Part shown: piece after piece, positions 54,419 through 63,903 of the stretch
Position numbering within the stretch: position 1 is the stretch's first letter
Layout: each line of letters opens with the position of its first letter
NCBI RefSeq assembly: GCF_000732635.1
Contig: NZ_JPMD01000035.1
Coordinates: 59,906 to 123,905 of the forward strand
Length of the DNA stretch: 64,000 nt
DNA from: Clostridium sulfidigenes
GTDB taxonomy: Bacteria > Bacillota > Clostridia > Clostridiales > Clostridiaceae
Reading direction: 5' to 3'
Notes under the pieces: model-generated
What the model saw: only the letters and a program-made list of their open reading frames with translations
Database searches by the model: none
What the model was told of the DNA's origin: nothing
Program-made: the position numbers and the translations under genes

Positions 54419-55324
54419 ATGGATGCAGTAAATCAAGTTTTAGTTCTATCCATTATGATGGTTATAGGAATATATGCTAGAAAGAAAGGCTTTATAGATG
54501 ATAGAGTAGAGAAGGGATTAAGTGCAATATTAATCAATATAACTTTACCATTAATGATCATAAATAGTTTTTGCTTAGAATTTGATAAAGCTATTATGGG
54601 AAATGCTATAAAGATATTCTTCTATTCCATAGTTATACATTTGGTGTTACTTATTTTATCAAGATATATTTATATTAAGGCTAGTGATAGAAAGAAACCA
54701 CTACTTATATTTACAACATCTTTTTCCAACTGTGGATTTATGGGTTATCCAGTATTAAACAGCATATTTGGAGAAATAGGAGTGTTTTATGCTTCAATTT
54801 TTACTATGGTATTCACTGCTTTAGTGTGGACCGTAGGGGTATCTTTGTTTACAGGGAAAATATCTATGAAGGAAGCTAGTAAGAGCATTTTAAAGAATCC
54901 ATCCATATGGGCTGTAATTATAGGAATTATAATATTTGTAGGTCAAATTAAACTACCCTTTGCCATTAACTCAACGGTAAAAAGTGTAGGAAATATGACG
55001 ACTCCAATATCTATGATAATCATTGGCTCTATGCTTTGTGGTTCTAACATAAAGGAAATGATAGGAGATTTTAGTTTATACTATTTATCTATTGTTAGAC
55101 TAATTTTAGTTCCTATAGCAACATATTTTACTATGAATATGTTTAGTATAGATTCAATGTTGGTAGCTATATGCACTTTACTTATGGCTATGCCAGGAGC
55201 GGTGGTAGGACCTGTAATTGCATTATCTGCTGGTGGAGATGGTAAGTATGGCTCACAGTGTATATTTATAACTACACTTTTATCCGTAATAACTATTCCA
55301 CTATTTATATATTTAGTAAGATAA
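54419..55324 (+). CDS. AEC family permease (auxin efflux carrier-like)
   Basis: 301 residues with about ten membrane helices arranged as two inverted halves. The AEC pattern is seen in SFSNCGFMGYPVLNSIFGE and in the GSMLCGSNIKEM loop. Members export or take up carboxylates such as malate. GGGGGA (54406-54411) serves ATG 54419; an earlier ATG overlaps that site. Confidence 0.88.
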   Translation: MDAVNQVLVLSIMMVIGIYARKKGFIDDRVEKGLSAILINITLPLMIINSFCLEFDKAIMGNAIKIFFYSIVIHLVLLILSRYIYIKASDRKKPLLIFTTSFSNCGFMGYPVLNSIFGEIGVFYASIFTMVFTALVWTVGVSLFTGKISMKEASKSILKNPSIWAVIIGIIIFVGQIKLPFAINSTVKSVGNMTTPISMIIIGSMLCGSNIKEMIGDFSLYYLSIVRLILVPIATYFTMNMFSIDSMLVAICTLLMAMPGAVVGPVIALSAGGDGKYGSQCIFITTLLSVITIPLFIYLVR

Positions 55325-55396
55325 TTAATTATATAGGTAATAGGTTTTAATGATTTAGCTATTTTAAATAAGTATAGAAGGGAATGTAAATTATAT

Positions 55397-55819
55397 ATGT
55401 TTGATTTAGATGATTGCATTGCATTTATAACAAATAAAAGTGCAAAGAAATTAGCTGACGAATTTAATAGAAGATTACAAGAGAATGGTACAACTAGAGT
55501 ACAATGGATAGCTTTATTTTATATAGGTAAAGCAGGAGAAATTTCTCAAAAAGAACTTTCGGATTATATGGATATTAAAGAGTCTTCAATGGTAAGACTT
55601 ATAGATAGAATGGAAAAGGAAGAGTTAGTGGAGAGAAGAAAGGATTCAGAAGATAGAAGAATAACAAAGATAATATTAACCGATAAAGGTAAATTTTTAA
55701 AAGAAGAACTTATGCCTAGAGGCCAAGAGTTCCAAGATGATGTATTAAAGGGAATATCGAAAGAAAATTTAGAGATTTTTAAAGAAGTTTTGCAAAGGAT
55801 GATAGATAATATATGTTAG
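55397..55819 (+). CDS. MarR-family transcriptional regulator
   Basis: 140 residues. Winged helix-turn-helix with recognition region SQKELSDYMDIKESSMVRLI and wing VERRKDSEDRRITKI. A single cysteine lies near the N-terminus (DDCIAF) and one at the very end. Followed by its own terminator and then an AhpD-like gene, which it might control. Confidence 0.9.
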   Translation: MFDLDDCIAFITNKSAKKLADEFNRRLQENGTTRVQWIALFYIGKAGEISQKELSDYMDIKESSMVRLIDRMEKEELVERRKDSEDRRITKIILTDKGKFLKEELMPRGQEFQDDVLKGISKENLEIFKEVLQRMIDNIC

Positions 55820-55827
55820 CTATTGAC

Positions 55828-55852
55828 AATACCACCCCATGGTGGTATTTTT
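55828..55852. terminator. terminator after the MarR gene
   Basis: AATACCACC, loop CCAT, GGTGGTATT, then T5. Confidence 0.9.
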
Positions 55853-55918
55853 ATATCATAAATACTTGTAGTGCTAACTATTGCACTAGCAACTATTAAA
55901 TGATATGGGGGTATAGAT

Positions 55919-56272
55919 ATGAAAAAAGATGTAAGAGAAATGTTAAATGACTTTATGAACGGACTTGGTGAATTAGGCGAAACTAATGGAGAGAATGTTA
56001 ACGCTTTCATGGGGCTGTTAGGTAAGACTTATGAAGAGGGTGCATTAGATACTAAAACAAAGGAATTAATTAGTGTTGGAATTGCTGCATATAACAGATG
56101 TGAATATTGTATAGTTTTCCACGTTTACAAAGCTTTAGAAGCAGGAGCAACTAGAGCTGAAATAATGGAAGCTGCTATGGTATCTGTTGCCTTTGGTGGA
56201 GGTCCTAGTATGGCATATTCTGTAACTTTATTAAAAGATGCCGTTGATGAATTTGAAAAAGATTTTAACTAA
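55919..56272 (+). CDS. carboxymuconolactone decarboxylase/AhpD-like protein
   Basis: 117 residues. The AhpD-type redox motif CEYCIVFH (Cys-x-x-Cys-x-x-x-His, about residues 62-69) is intact, followed by GATRAEIMEAAMVSV. AhpD proteins reduce peroxiredoxins using lipoyl groups. The next genes encode a lipoyl-bearing dehydrogenase and a lipoate ligase, which makes such a redox role attractive. GGGGG ribosome-like site. Confidence 0.87.
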   Translation: MKKDVREMLNDFMNGLGELGETNGENVNAFMGLLGKTYEEGALDTKTKELISVGIAAYNRCEYCIVFHVYKALEAGATRAEIMEAAMVSVAFGGGPSMAYSVTLLKDAVDEFEKDFN

Positions 56273-56284
56273 ATAAGATTTTAA

Positions 56285-56321
56285 ATTTAAGACCTTGAGT
56301 ATTATACTCAGGGTCTTAAAT
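56285..56321 (+). other. hairpin between the AhpD-like and lpd genes
   Basis: ATTTAAGACC pairs with GGTCTTAAAT, with further pairing toward the loop, but no T run follows, so read-through to the dehydrogenase gene is possible. Confidence 0.5.
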
Positions 56322-56368
56322 CCAGAATCTTAAACTAATATATATTTGGTATTAAAGGAGAGGTTGAA

Positions 56369-58063
56369 ATGGATATTAAGTTGGAAAGTCTATCAGGAAA
56401 AAGCAAGTCTGCTAAAGTAGGCAAAATTAATATACAAGTTGGAGAGAATGTTAAGTTAAATGATGTATTGTTTCAGCTAGAAACAAATAAAGGAAATTCA
56501 CCTGTAAAAGCTAAAGGAAGCTATAAAATTGAAGAAATAAAGGTTACAGAGGGACAAGAGGTAAAGGTTGGAGATACATTACTTATAGTAAGTGGAGAAG
56601 CTTTAGCAGAAGAAACTAAAAAAGTTGATTACTTTGGTAGCTTAATAAAGGGTAAAAAAGAAAATTTAAATATAGACCTTTTAGTAATAGGTGCAGGACC
56701 AGGAGGATACGTTTCTGCTATATATGGAGCTAAAAAAGGTTTGGAAACTATAATAGTTGAAAAGGATAATTTAGGAGGGACTTGTCTTAATGTAGGATGT
56801 ATTCCTACAAAATCTCTAGTTAAATCTGCTGAAGCATACAATGAAGCATTAAATGGAGAAGAATTTGGATTTGAAATAAAAGATATAAAGCTAGACATGA
56901 AAAAGGTCATAGCTAGAAAAGATAAAATTAGAAATAATTTAGTTGGTGGCATCGACTATTTATTAAATAAAAATAATATAAGACTTATTAAGGGAGAAGC
57001 ATCTTTTATAGATAACCATAAGGTATTAGTGAAAAAAGGTAAAGATGAGTATACTATTGAAGCTAAAAATATCATTATTGCTACTGGTTCTAAAATATCA
57101 AAAATAAGTATCCCAGGCATAGAGCTACCTTTTGTATTAAATAGTACAGAAGCTCTTAGTAACACAGAATTACCAAAATCAATTACTATAATTGGTGGTG
57201 GAGTTATTGGTATGGAATTTGCATTCCTTTATTCAAATTTTGGTGTTAAAGTAAACGTGGTTGAATACGAAAATAGAATTCTTAATATGGTGGATTTAGA
57301 TGTTTCTGAGGAAATACTTGATATAGCAAAATCAAAGGGCATAGGTATATATACAAGTTCAAAGGTTACTAGAATTGAAAAATCTGAATCAGGTGAAGGT
57401 ATAGTTATATTTGAAAATGAAGGTAATGAGAAGCTTTTAGTTTCAGAAAAGGTATTAGTTGCAATTGGAAGAGAGCCTAATATGGAAGGACTAAATCTTG
57501 AAAATACTGATATAAAGTTAAATGATAGAAATAGAGGTATAAAGGTTGAGGATAATTTAAAGACAAATGTGGAAGGTATATATGCTATTGGAGATGTTAA
57601 TAGCAAGATCCAATTAGCCCATGTAGCTTCACATCAAGGAATTGTAGCAGTAGATAATATATTAGGAGAAAATAAAGAAATGAAGTATGAATGTATTCCT
57701 AATGTAATATTTACAGCTCCAGAAATTGCTTCAGTTGGTCTTACTGAAAAACAATGTATTGATAAAAATATGAATATAAAAATAAGCAAGTTCCCTTTTG
57801 CAGCCAATGGAAAAGCCTTAACTATGGGTCAAGAGTACGGATTTATTAAAATAATAAAAGATTTAGATTCAGGTAAAATGGTTGGAGGGTCAATAATAGG
57901 TCCAGATGCTTCATCACTGATAAGCACTCTAACTCTTATTATTCAGCAGAATATTTCAGAAGAGAGCATAGCAGAAACTGTATTTGCACATCCAACTACA
58001 GGTGAAGGTATACATGAAGCAGTATTAGGATTATCTATAGGAGCAATACATTATAATGAATAA
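56369..58063 (+). CDS. lpdA: dihydrolipoyl dehydrogenase with N-terminal lipoyl domain
   Basis: 564 residues, about 100 more than plain E3. Residues 1-77 form a lipoyl domain with candidate lipoylated Lys41 (ETNKGN). After a linker comes the flavoenzyme: IGAGPGGYVSAIYGA, redox pair in GGTCLNVGCIPTKS, second dinucleotide loop IIGGGVIGMEFAF, and the dimer-interface HPTTGEGIHEAV. It transfers electrons between lipoyl groups and NAD. No E2 subunit gene is near. AAGGAGAGG start. Confidence 0.94.
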   Translation: MDIKLESLSGKSKSAKVGKINIQVGENVKLNDVLFQLETNKGNSPVKAKGSYKIEEIKVTEGQEVKVGDTLLIVSGEALAEETKKVDYFGSLIKGKKENLNIDLLVIGAGPGGYVSAIYGAKKGLETIIVEKDNLGGTCLNVGCIPTKSLVKSAEAYNEALNGEEFGFEIKDIKLDMKKVIARKDKIRNNLVGGIDYLLNKNNIRLIKGEASFIDNHKVLVKKGKDEYTIEAKNIIIATGSKISKISIPGIELPFVLNSTEALSNTELPKSITIIGGGVIGMEFAFLYSNFGVKVNVVEYENRILNMVDLDVSEEILDIAKSKGIGIYTSSKVTRIEKSESGEGIVIFENEGNEKLLVSEKVLVAIGREPNMEGLNLENTDIKLNDRNRGIKVEDNLKTNVEGIYAIGDVNSKIQLAHVASHQGIVAVDNILGENKEMKYECIPNVIFTAPEIASVGLTEKQCIDKNMNIKISKFPFAANGKALTMGQEYGFIKIIKDLDSGKMVGGSIIGPDASSLISTLTLIIQQNISEESIAETVFAHPTTGEGIHEAVLGLSIGAIHYNE

Positions 58064-58997
58064 AGTAATTATTTCAAATGAAGTTAATCCTTATTATAAT
58101 TTAGCCCTAGAAGAAGAATTGTTAAAAAATATAAAGTCCGAAGAAACCATATTATATCTTTGGCAAAACGAAAATACTGTAGTTATTGGAAGAAATCAAA
58201 ATCCTTATAAAGAATGTGATTTAGATTATATGAAAGAAAACCATGTTACATTAGCTAGAAGAATATCTGGAGGTGGAGCAGTTTTTCATGATTTAGGAAA
58301 TTTAAACTTTACTTTTATAACAAAGGAAATTGAAAGTAATTTAGATAAACAACTTAAGGTTATAAAAGGTGCTGTAGAGTCCTATGGTTTTAAGGTTGAG
58401 TTTTCAGGAAGAAATGATTTACTTTTGAATAATAGAAAGTTTTCAGGGCATGCATTTTATTGTGAAGATGGTAACTATTTTCATCATGGTACTCTTATGA
58501 TTGATGTAGATATTACTAAACTTGAAAAGGTTCTTACTCCATCTAAGTTAAAATTAAAATCTAAAGGCATAGAATCAGTAAAGAGTAGGGTTATAAATTT
58601 AATAGAGGTTTGTAGTGAATTAAATGTAGACAATTTAATTCAGTCATTGGTAAGTTCCTTTAATAATGTTTATGGAGATTTACAAAACTCATATATTTAT
58701 AATATGAGTAGTTATGTACCTAAGTTATATGATAAATACTCTAGTAGGTTGTGGAATTATGGTGAGAGTCCACAATATGATGTAGTTCTCGAAGAAAAAA
58801 CTGTTATAGGCAATATAGACATAAATTTATCAGTGGAGTCAGGGAAAATAGTAAAGGCTAAAATATTTTCAGACACTTTGGAGAATATAAATTTAGGAAA
58901 AGTTGAAGAACAACTTATAGGCATTATATTCGCTAGAGATGAAGTTGTAAAATTAATAGAGGACTATGTAAGACAGGTATCAGAAAAATATGTATAA
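58056..58997 (+). CDS. lplA: lipoate-protein ligase A
   Basis: 313 residues. Attaches lipoate to lipoyl domains using ATP. Motifs include NTVVIGRNQNPYKE, ARRISGGGAVFHDLGNLNFT, and GRNDLLLNNRKFSGHAFY, plus a C-terminal accessory domain. Its ATG overlaps the lpdA stop by eight bases, so it is probably translated together with its likely substrate. Confidence 0.93.
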   Translation: MNKVIISNEVNPYYNLALEEELLKNIKSEETILYLWQNENTVVIGRNQNPYKECDLDYMKENHVTLARRISGGGAVFHDLGNLNFTFITKEIESNLDKQLKVIKGAVESYGFKVEFSGRNDLLLNNRKFSGHAFYCEDGNYFHHGTLMIDVDITKLEKVLTPSKLKLKSKGIESVKSRVINLIEVCSELNVDNLIQSLVSSFNNVYGDLQNSYIYNMSSYVPKLYDKYSSRLWNYGESPQYDVVLEEKTVIGNIDINLSVESGKIVKAKIFSDTLENINLGKVEEQLIGIIFARDEVVKLIEDYVRQVSEKYV

Positions 58998-59078
58998 AAA
59001 TATTTGTATAAACCATAATATTCTTAGGCTAAAATATATATACCTCATCTAGATAAGTCAAGAAAATTTAACATTTTT

Positions 59079-59116
59079 AATATGGATTATATTTTAATGA
59101 TATAATCCATATTTTT
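59079..59116 (+). terminator. terminator after lplA
   Basis: AATATGGATTATAT pairs with ATATAATCCATATT around a seven-base loop, followed by TTTTAT. Confidence 0.88.
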
Positions 59117-59250
59117 ATGTAAAATAACCTTGGTAATTAAAAATAATGTAGGGTATAATATGTATATTGTAAATATAGTAGCTAACAAATAAATTATTGC
59201 TAATATATTAACAGTATATTTATTATTGTAAAACTATGGAGGATTATAGC

Positions 59251-59484
59251 ATGAGAACAATTTATAAAAACCCTAAGGAATTAGGTGCTTGTTTAAGAGA
59301 TATTGTAGATTTATACAGAGATGATTTAATGACCTATGAAAAGTTATCAGATAAGGTTATTAAAATTGTAGATTCTAATGTAGAAAGATTCTTTAAAAAT
59401 GGAGATGTTGAAATAAAGATTGCAAATATTCTAGAGGAAGATAGAATAGCAATTATAAAAGATATATTAGATAAAAATAATTAA
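59251..59484 (+). CDS. TIGR04540-like small protein
   Basis: 77 residues, soluble and helical. Opening MRTIYKNPKELGACLRDIVD and a VERFFKNGDVEIKIANIL segment fit my memory of the clostridial TIGR04540 family; function unknown. GGAGG (59238-59242) serves ATG 59251; the earlier ATG lies on that site. Confidence 0.55.
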   Translation: MRTIYKNPKELGACLRDIVDLYRDDLMTYEKLSDKVIKIVDSNVERFFKNGDVEIKIANILEEDRIAIIKDILDKNN

Positions 59485-59507
59485 AAAATCTTATTATAAA
59501 TTTATAA

Positions 59508-59555
59508 AAAAAAGATGAGCTTTATTGATTAAAATAATGTAAGCTTATCTTTTTT
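59508..59555 (+). terminator. terminator after the TIGR04540-like gene
   Basis: AAAGATGAGCTT (59511-59522) pairs with AAGCTTATCTTT (59541-59552), then T. The next 257 bases up to 59812 hold no gene or recognisable riboswitch. Confidence 0.8.
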
Positions 59556-59812
59556 ATTTATCATTAAAAAAATAAGAATATAAAAATATACAAACATTTA
59601 TATAGAAAGAGTTGTGTATACTAAAGTTAATATATTAAATTTAATTTATATATAGAAATGTTAAATCCGTGTTAAATAATCAGGTTTTATTACAAAATCT
59701 ATTTAACAAGGTGTATAAATTATATATGATATATGAAGGAAATCAATTACAAAAAACTAAGTATAAAATTATAAGATATTTATTTCAAGACTTATAGACT
59801 GGAGGTTATTTT

Positions 59813-61162
59813 ATGGAAAGTCTTAAAATTTTAAAAAAAACTAAATTTAGTGAAGTACAGGTATTAGCCCTTGGGTTTTTTATAGTAATTTTTATTGGAG
59901 GTACAATATTAAGTTTACCCATATCATCTGCTAGTGGAGAGGCCACAAATTTCTTGGATTCAATATTTACAGCTACATCTGCCACCTGTGTTACAGGGTT
60001 AGTTACAGTAGATACAGGTACTCATTGGAACCTATTTGGACAGACGGTTATTATGATACTAATTGAAATCGGTGGTCTTGGATTTATGTCTTTTGCCACT
60101 TTTATATCTGTACTAATAGGAAGAAGAATTACTTTAAAGAGTAGACTATTAATGCAAGAAGCAATGAATACCTTTAATATTCAAGGATTAGTAAAAATGC
60201 TTAAAAAGGTTATGTTATTTACTTTTATAATACAGTTTATAGGAGCATTAATACTATCCACTCAGCTCATACCAGAGTTTGGTGTAGCTAGAGGTATATA
60301 TATTAGTATATTTAGCTCTATATCTACCTTTTGCAATGCTGGTTTTGATTTATTTGGAAATTTTAATAGTTATACAGCATATTATGATAATTCTATTATA
60401 CTATTAACTGTAAGTGCATTAATAGCTATTGGAGGGTTAGGTTTTATTGTATTGTTAGAGCTTTATAATTATAAGAGTACAAAAAAGTTATCTTTACACG
60501 CTAAGGTAGTACTATTAATAACTACTATATTAATAGTAGGAGGAACTATAGTAATGTTTATTCTGGAGTATAATAATCCTAATACCATAGGAAATATGAA
60601 TATTAAGGACAAAATAGTAAACTCTATTGTAGCTTCCATAAGTCCGAGGACAGCAGGAATTAACAGTGTACCAATAGATAAGATGACTACAACATCAAAA
60701 TTTATAACTGTAATACTTATGTTTATTGGAGGTTCTCCAGGTTCTACAGCAGGAGGATTAAAAACATCCACCTTTGGTATAATTTTATGCACAGCTATTT
60801 CTGTAATCAAAGGAAAAGAAAATGCTGACATATTCGGAAGGACCATTCCAAGAGGATTACAATTAAAAGCAGTTACTCTTTTAATAATAGGAATGGGATT
60901 AGTAACCACAGTCACTATGGCACTTACTATAGCTGAACCTAATGAAGCCTTTTTGGATGTATTATACGAAGCTACATCAGCCTTTGGAACAGTAGGATTA
61001 ACTACAGGTGTAACTCAAAGGCTCAGTGAACCAGGAAAAATTATAATTATTATGTTGATGTATTTAGGAAGAGTTGGTCCACTTACTGTAGTAATGGCTC
61101 TAATTAGCAGAAAGAAAGGTACTAATTACAAGTATCCTGAAGGAAAGATATTGATAGGATAA
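59813..61162 (+). CDS. Trk/Ktr-type potassium uptake channel
   Basis: 449 residues, KtrB-like in length. Four filter repeats: SATCVTGLV, STFCNAGFD, SPRTAGINS and SAFGTVGLTT, with the intramembrane GSPGSTAGGLKTST loop of KtrB. No RCK gating partner is adjacent; it may use a subunit encoded elsewhere or one of the TrkA-like proteins at 37946-39777. GGAGG start. Confidence 0.9.
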   Translation: MESLKILKKTKFSEVQVLALGFFIVIFIGGTILSLPISSASGEATNFLDSIFTATSATCVTGLVTVDTGTHWNLFGQTVIMILIEIGGLGFMSFATFISVLIGRRITLKSRLLMQEAMNTFNIQGLVKMLKKVMLFTFIIQFIGALILSTQLIPEFGVARGIYISIFSSISTFCNAGFDLFGNFNSYTAYYDNSIILLTVSALIAIGGLGFIVLLELYNYKSTKKLSLHAKVVLLITTILIVGGTIVMFILEYNNPNTIGNMNIKDKIVNSIVASISPRTAGINSVPIDKMTTTSKFITVILMFIGGSPGSTAGGLKTSTFGIILCTAISVIKGKENADIFGRTIPRGLQLKAVTLLIIGMGLVTTVTMALTIAEPNEAFLDVLYEATSAFGTVGLTTGVTQRLSEPGKIIIIMLMYLGRVGPLTVVMALISRKKGTNYKYPEGKILIG

Positions 61163-61220
61163 ACACATTTGTGAAATATTAAATAAAAAAACTATTTTAT
61201 ATATAGGAGGTTAATATGGT

Positions 61221-61673
61221 ATGGATAATAAATATATGAAAAGAAGTAAGGAAGAGTTGAAAAAAATATTAACCAAGGAGCAATATAACGTAACTCAAGA
61301 AAATGGTACCGAGCTACCTTATAAAAATGAATACTTTGACTATTACGAAGAAGGTATTTACGTAGATATAATAACAGGAGAACCCTTATTTATATCTAGT
61401 GATAAATTTAACTCAGGATGTGGATGGCCAGCTTTTTCCAAGCCAATAGATAGAGATTTTATTAAAGAAAATATAGATAAAAGTCATGGAATGGTCAGAA
61501 CCGAGGTAAGAAGTAAAAATGGAGATTCCCACTTAGGTCATGTATTCTGTGATGGACCTGAAGAACTAGGTGGATTAAGATATTGTATAAATTCAGCTTC
61601 ACTTAAATTTATTCAAAAGGATAAGATGAAGGAAGAAGGGTATGAAGAGTACTTAGATTTACTTGATAAATAA
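61221..61673 (+). CDS. msrB: peptide-methionine (R)-S-oxide reductase
   Basis: 150 residues. Repairs oxidised methionine. Family signature [11 protein letters not shown] and the catalytic region [11 protein letters not shown] are present. The usual two CxxC zinc sites appear missing. AGGAGG start. Confidence 0.95.
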   Translation: MDNKYMKRSKEELKKILTKEQYNVTQENGTELPYKNEYFDYYEEGIYVDIITGEPLFISSDKFNSGCGWPAFSKPIDRDFIKENIDKSHGMVRTEVRSKNGDSHLGHVFCDGPEELGGLRYCINSASLKFIQKDKMKEEGYEEYLDLLDK

Positions 61674-61697
61674 ATATACAGATGAGAGTATGGCATT

Positions 61698-61740
61698 AAG
61701 ATGTGATTAGATGGATTTATCTATTTAATCACATCTTTTT
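61698..61740 (+). terminator. terminator after msrB
   Basis: AAGATGTGATTA pairs with TAATCACATCTT, followed by T5. Confidence 0.9.
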
Positions 61741-61843
61741 CTATGTTTAAGAGATTAAATGTGGAAATCTATGGTTGTATTTTAAGGAGAAAAATGTGAA
61801 AATAAAGCTATGTTACAAAAAGTCTTAATAAGGAGGGATATAG

Positions 61844-63856
61844 ATGTTTTGGTTTTCAGAAGATAGTAAGAAGGTAGATAAAAATCTTTCAAAAGAAGAT
61901 GAATTACAGCAGCTAGTATGGAATTTTTTTATGAACAAAATTCCTAAACTAGGTTTTGAACAGAGAGAAGGACAAGAAGATATGGCGTTAGATATATGTA
62001 ACGCTATAGCTGACAGACAACATACTATAGTGGAAGCAGGAGTAGGAATAGGGAAATCTTATGCATATATAGTTCCCTTACTTTATTATAATAAACTTTT
62101 TAATAAACCTGTATTAATAGCTACGTCAACTATAGCTCTGCAGGAGCAACTAATTAAGGATGTAAAAAAAATTTGTTCTTATATTAATCATAAACCAGAA
62201 ATAGTTTTAGCTAAAGGCATGACTCATTTTGCATGTAAAAGTAGAGCCGATAAATATTTTAAAGAGATTAATAGGAAAGATTTTAATGATAATCTAGAAA
62301 TACTATGTAATTACATAAATAATGGAGTAGTAGATAGAAAAAATATAAAATTAGATGTAGATAATAATATATGGAACAATGTGAATGTAAAGGCAACAGA
62401 TCATAATAGGTGTGAACATTATAATAATTGCAGTTTTATGTCTCTAAGAAGAGATATGTTAAATACTGATGGCATAATTTTATGTAATCAAGACTTATTA
62501 ACTGTACATTTTCAAAAGTTAAAGAAAGGTCAAAAGGGGCTTTTAAATGAGAAAATAGATTTAATTGTTATAGATGAAGCTCATAATTTGGAGGAAAAAG
62601 TTAGAGCATCTTTAATAGAAAGCTATAACAAATATAAAATAAAATCTATTTTAGGAGATGTAATTGAAACCATAAAAATATCAGCTATAAGAAGAGAGAG
62701 TTACGAAAATTTTAATAATATAACTCATATTTTGAATGTTATTTTTAATAAACTAAATAATCAAGTAAAAAAACAAATTAACTCATCACTTAAGGGTGAA
62801 GAAATGGAAAAGTATTTTATTGGTATAGATGAAATACGAGAAGAGCTTTTACTTTTAAATAGTAAAATTGATTTAATAAATTATAAAGTACAATTTTATA
62901 GTGATGATAATTTATGTGAAGAAGTATTCGAAGAGCTAGAGAATCTTCAAGACTTTATAAAAAGTTTGATATCCATAAAGAGCAGGGATTTATTTTGGTT
63001 AGAAAATTTTAATGATATTCATATATTTGCATGTCCTAAAAATATAAGTAAGGAGATAAATTCTTTATACTTTGATAAGTTAAAAACTACTATATTAACT
63101 TCAGCAACTATTGCAGATAAGAGTCAAGGTAGTGAAGAAGAGAGGTATGAGTATTTTATTAAAAGTACAGGATTTCCAACTAGTACAGGATTTTTATCAA
63201 CACCAAAACCATCACCTTTTCCGTACAATTACAATGCCATGATATATTATACAGAAAATATGCCTCATCCAGTAGAGGCGAGAGAAAGGTTTATAAAATT
63301 GGGGGCAGAAAAAATAGTAAGGCTTCTGAATATTACAAAGGGAAAAGCCTTAATTTTATTTACATCTAAAAGTGATCTAAAGGAAGTTTATGAGATATTA
63401 AAACATAAAAATTTAGAATATAGGCTTTTAAAACAGCAACATATGTCCTCTCAGGATGATATACTTGAAGAATTTAAAAAGGATAAGAATTCCGTATTAT
63501 TAGCTACAGGAACATTTTGGGAAGGAATAGACGTGCCTGGAAAATCACTATCAAATTTAATTATATTTAAGCTACCATTTCCGGTACCAGATCCAATTAT
63601 AGAATATAAAAGGACTTTATCAGAAGATTTTTTAATGGAGGTAAGTGTACCATTAATGATAGTAAAACTTAGGCAAGGAGTAGGAAGGTTAATAAGAAAG
63701 CATGATGATAAGGGGATAGTGGCAATCTTAGATTCTAGAATTGGTGAATTGTCTAATAGCCCGTATAAAAATATAGTGTTTGATTCCCTCCCTATTAAAA
63801 ATAGAACTAATGATATAAGAGAAATAGAAAGTTTTTGGATGAAAATGGATGAATAG
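61844..63856 (+). CDS. DinG-family ATP-dependent DNA helicase
   Basis: 670 residues of the XPD/DinG superfamily 2. Walker A VEAGVGIGKSYAYIVP (about 60-75), DEAH box VIDEAHN, four cysteines in the first half (CKSRA, CEHYNNC) placed like the iron-sulfur cluster, and the C-terminal helicase motifs FWEGIDVPGKSL and VKLRQGVGRLIR. Probably unwinds DNA 5'-3'. AAGGAGGG start. Confidence 0.93.
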   Translation: MFWFSEDSKKVDKNLSKEDELQQLVWNFFMNKIPKLGFEQREGQEDMALDICNAIADRQHTIVEAGVGIGKSYAYIVPLLYYNKLFNKPVLIATSTIALQEQLIKDVKKICSYINHKPEIVLAKGMTHFACKSRADKYFKEINRKDFNDNLEILCNYINNGVVDRKNIKLDVDNNIWNNVNVKATDHNRCEHYNNCSFMSLRRDMLNTDGIILCNQDLLTVHFQKLKKGQKGLLNEKIDLIVIDEAHNLEEKVRASLIESYNKYKIKSILGDVIETIKISAIRRESYENFNNITHILNVIFNKLNNQVKKQINSSLKGEEMEKYFIGIDEIREELLLLNSKIDLINYKVQFYSDDNLCEEVFEELENLQDFIKSLISIKSRDLFWLENFNDIHIFACPKNISKEINSLYFDKLKTTILTSATIADKSQGSEEERYEYFIKSTGFPTSTGFLSTPKPSPFPYNYNAMIYYTENMPHPVEARERFIKLGAEKIVRLLNITKGKALILFTSKSDLKEVYEILKHKNLEYRLLKQQHMSSQDDILEEFKKDKNSVLLATGTFWEGIDVPGKSLSNLIIFKLPFPVPDPIIEYKRTLSEDFLMEVSVPLMIVKLRQGVGRLIRKHDDKGIVAILDSRIGELSNSPYKNIVFDSLPIKNRTNDIREIESFWMKMDE

Positions 63857-63861
63857 AGCTT

Positions 63862-63903
63862 AAGCAAGATATAGAAAGGAAGTTATTCTATATCTTGCTT
63901 TTT
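63862..63903 (+). terminator. terminator after the helicase gene
   Basis: AAGCAAGATATAGAA (63862-63876) pairs exactly with 63886-63900 and is followed by a T run. The last ~100 bases of the window hold no gene. Confidence 0.9.

Noticed and set aside
59556..59812. possible c-di-AMP (ydaO) riboswitch before the Trk/Ktr channel
   Set aside because: The conserved ydaO core was not found; the stretch is simple AT-rich sequence.
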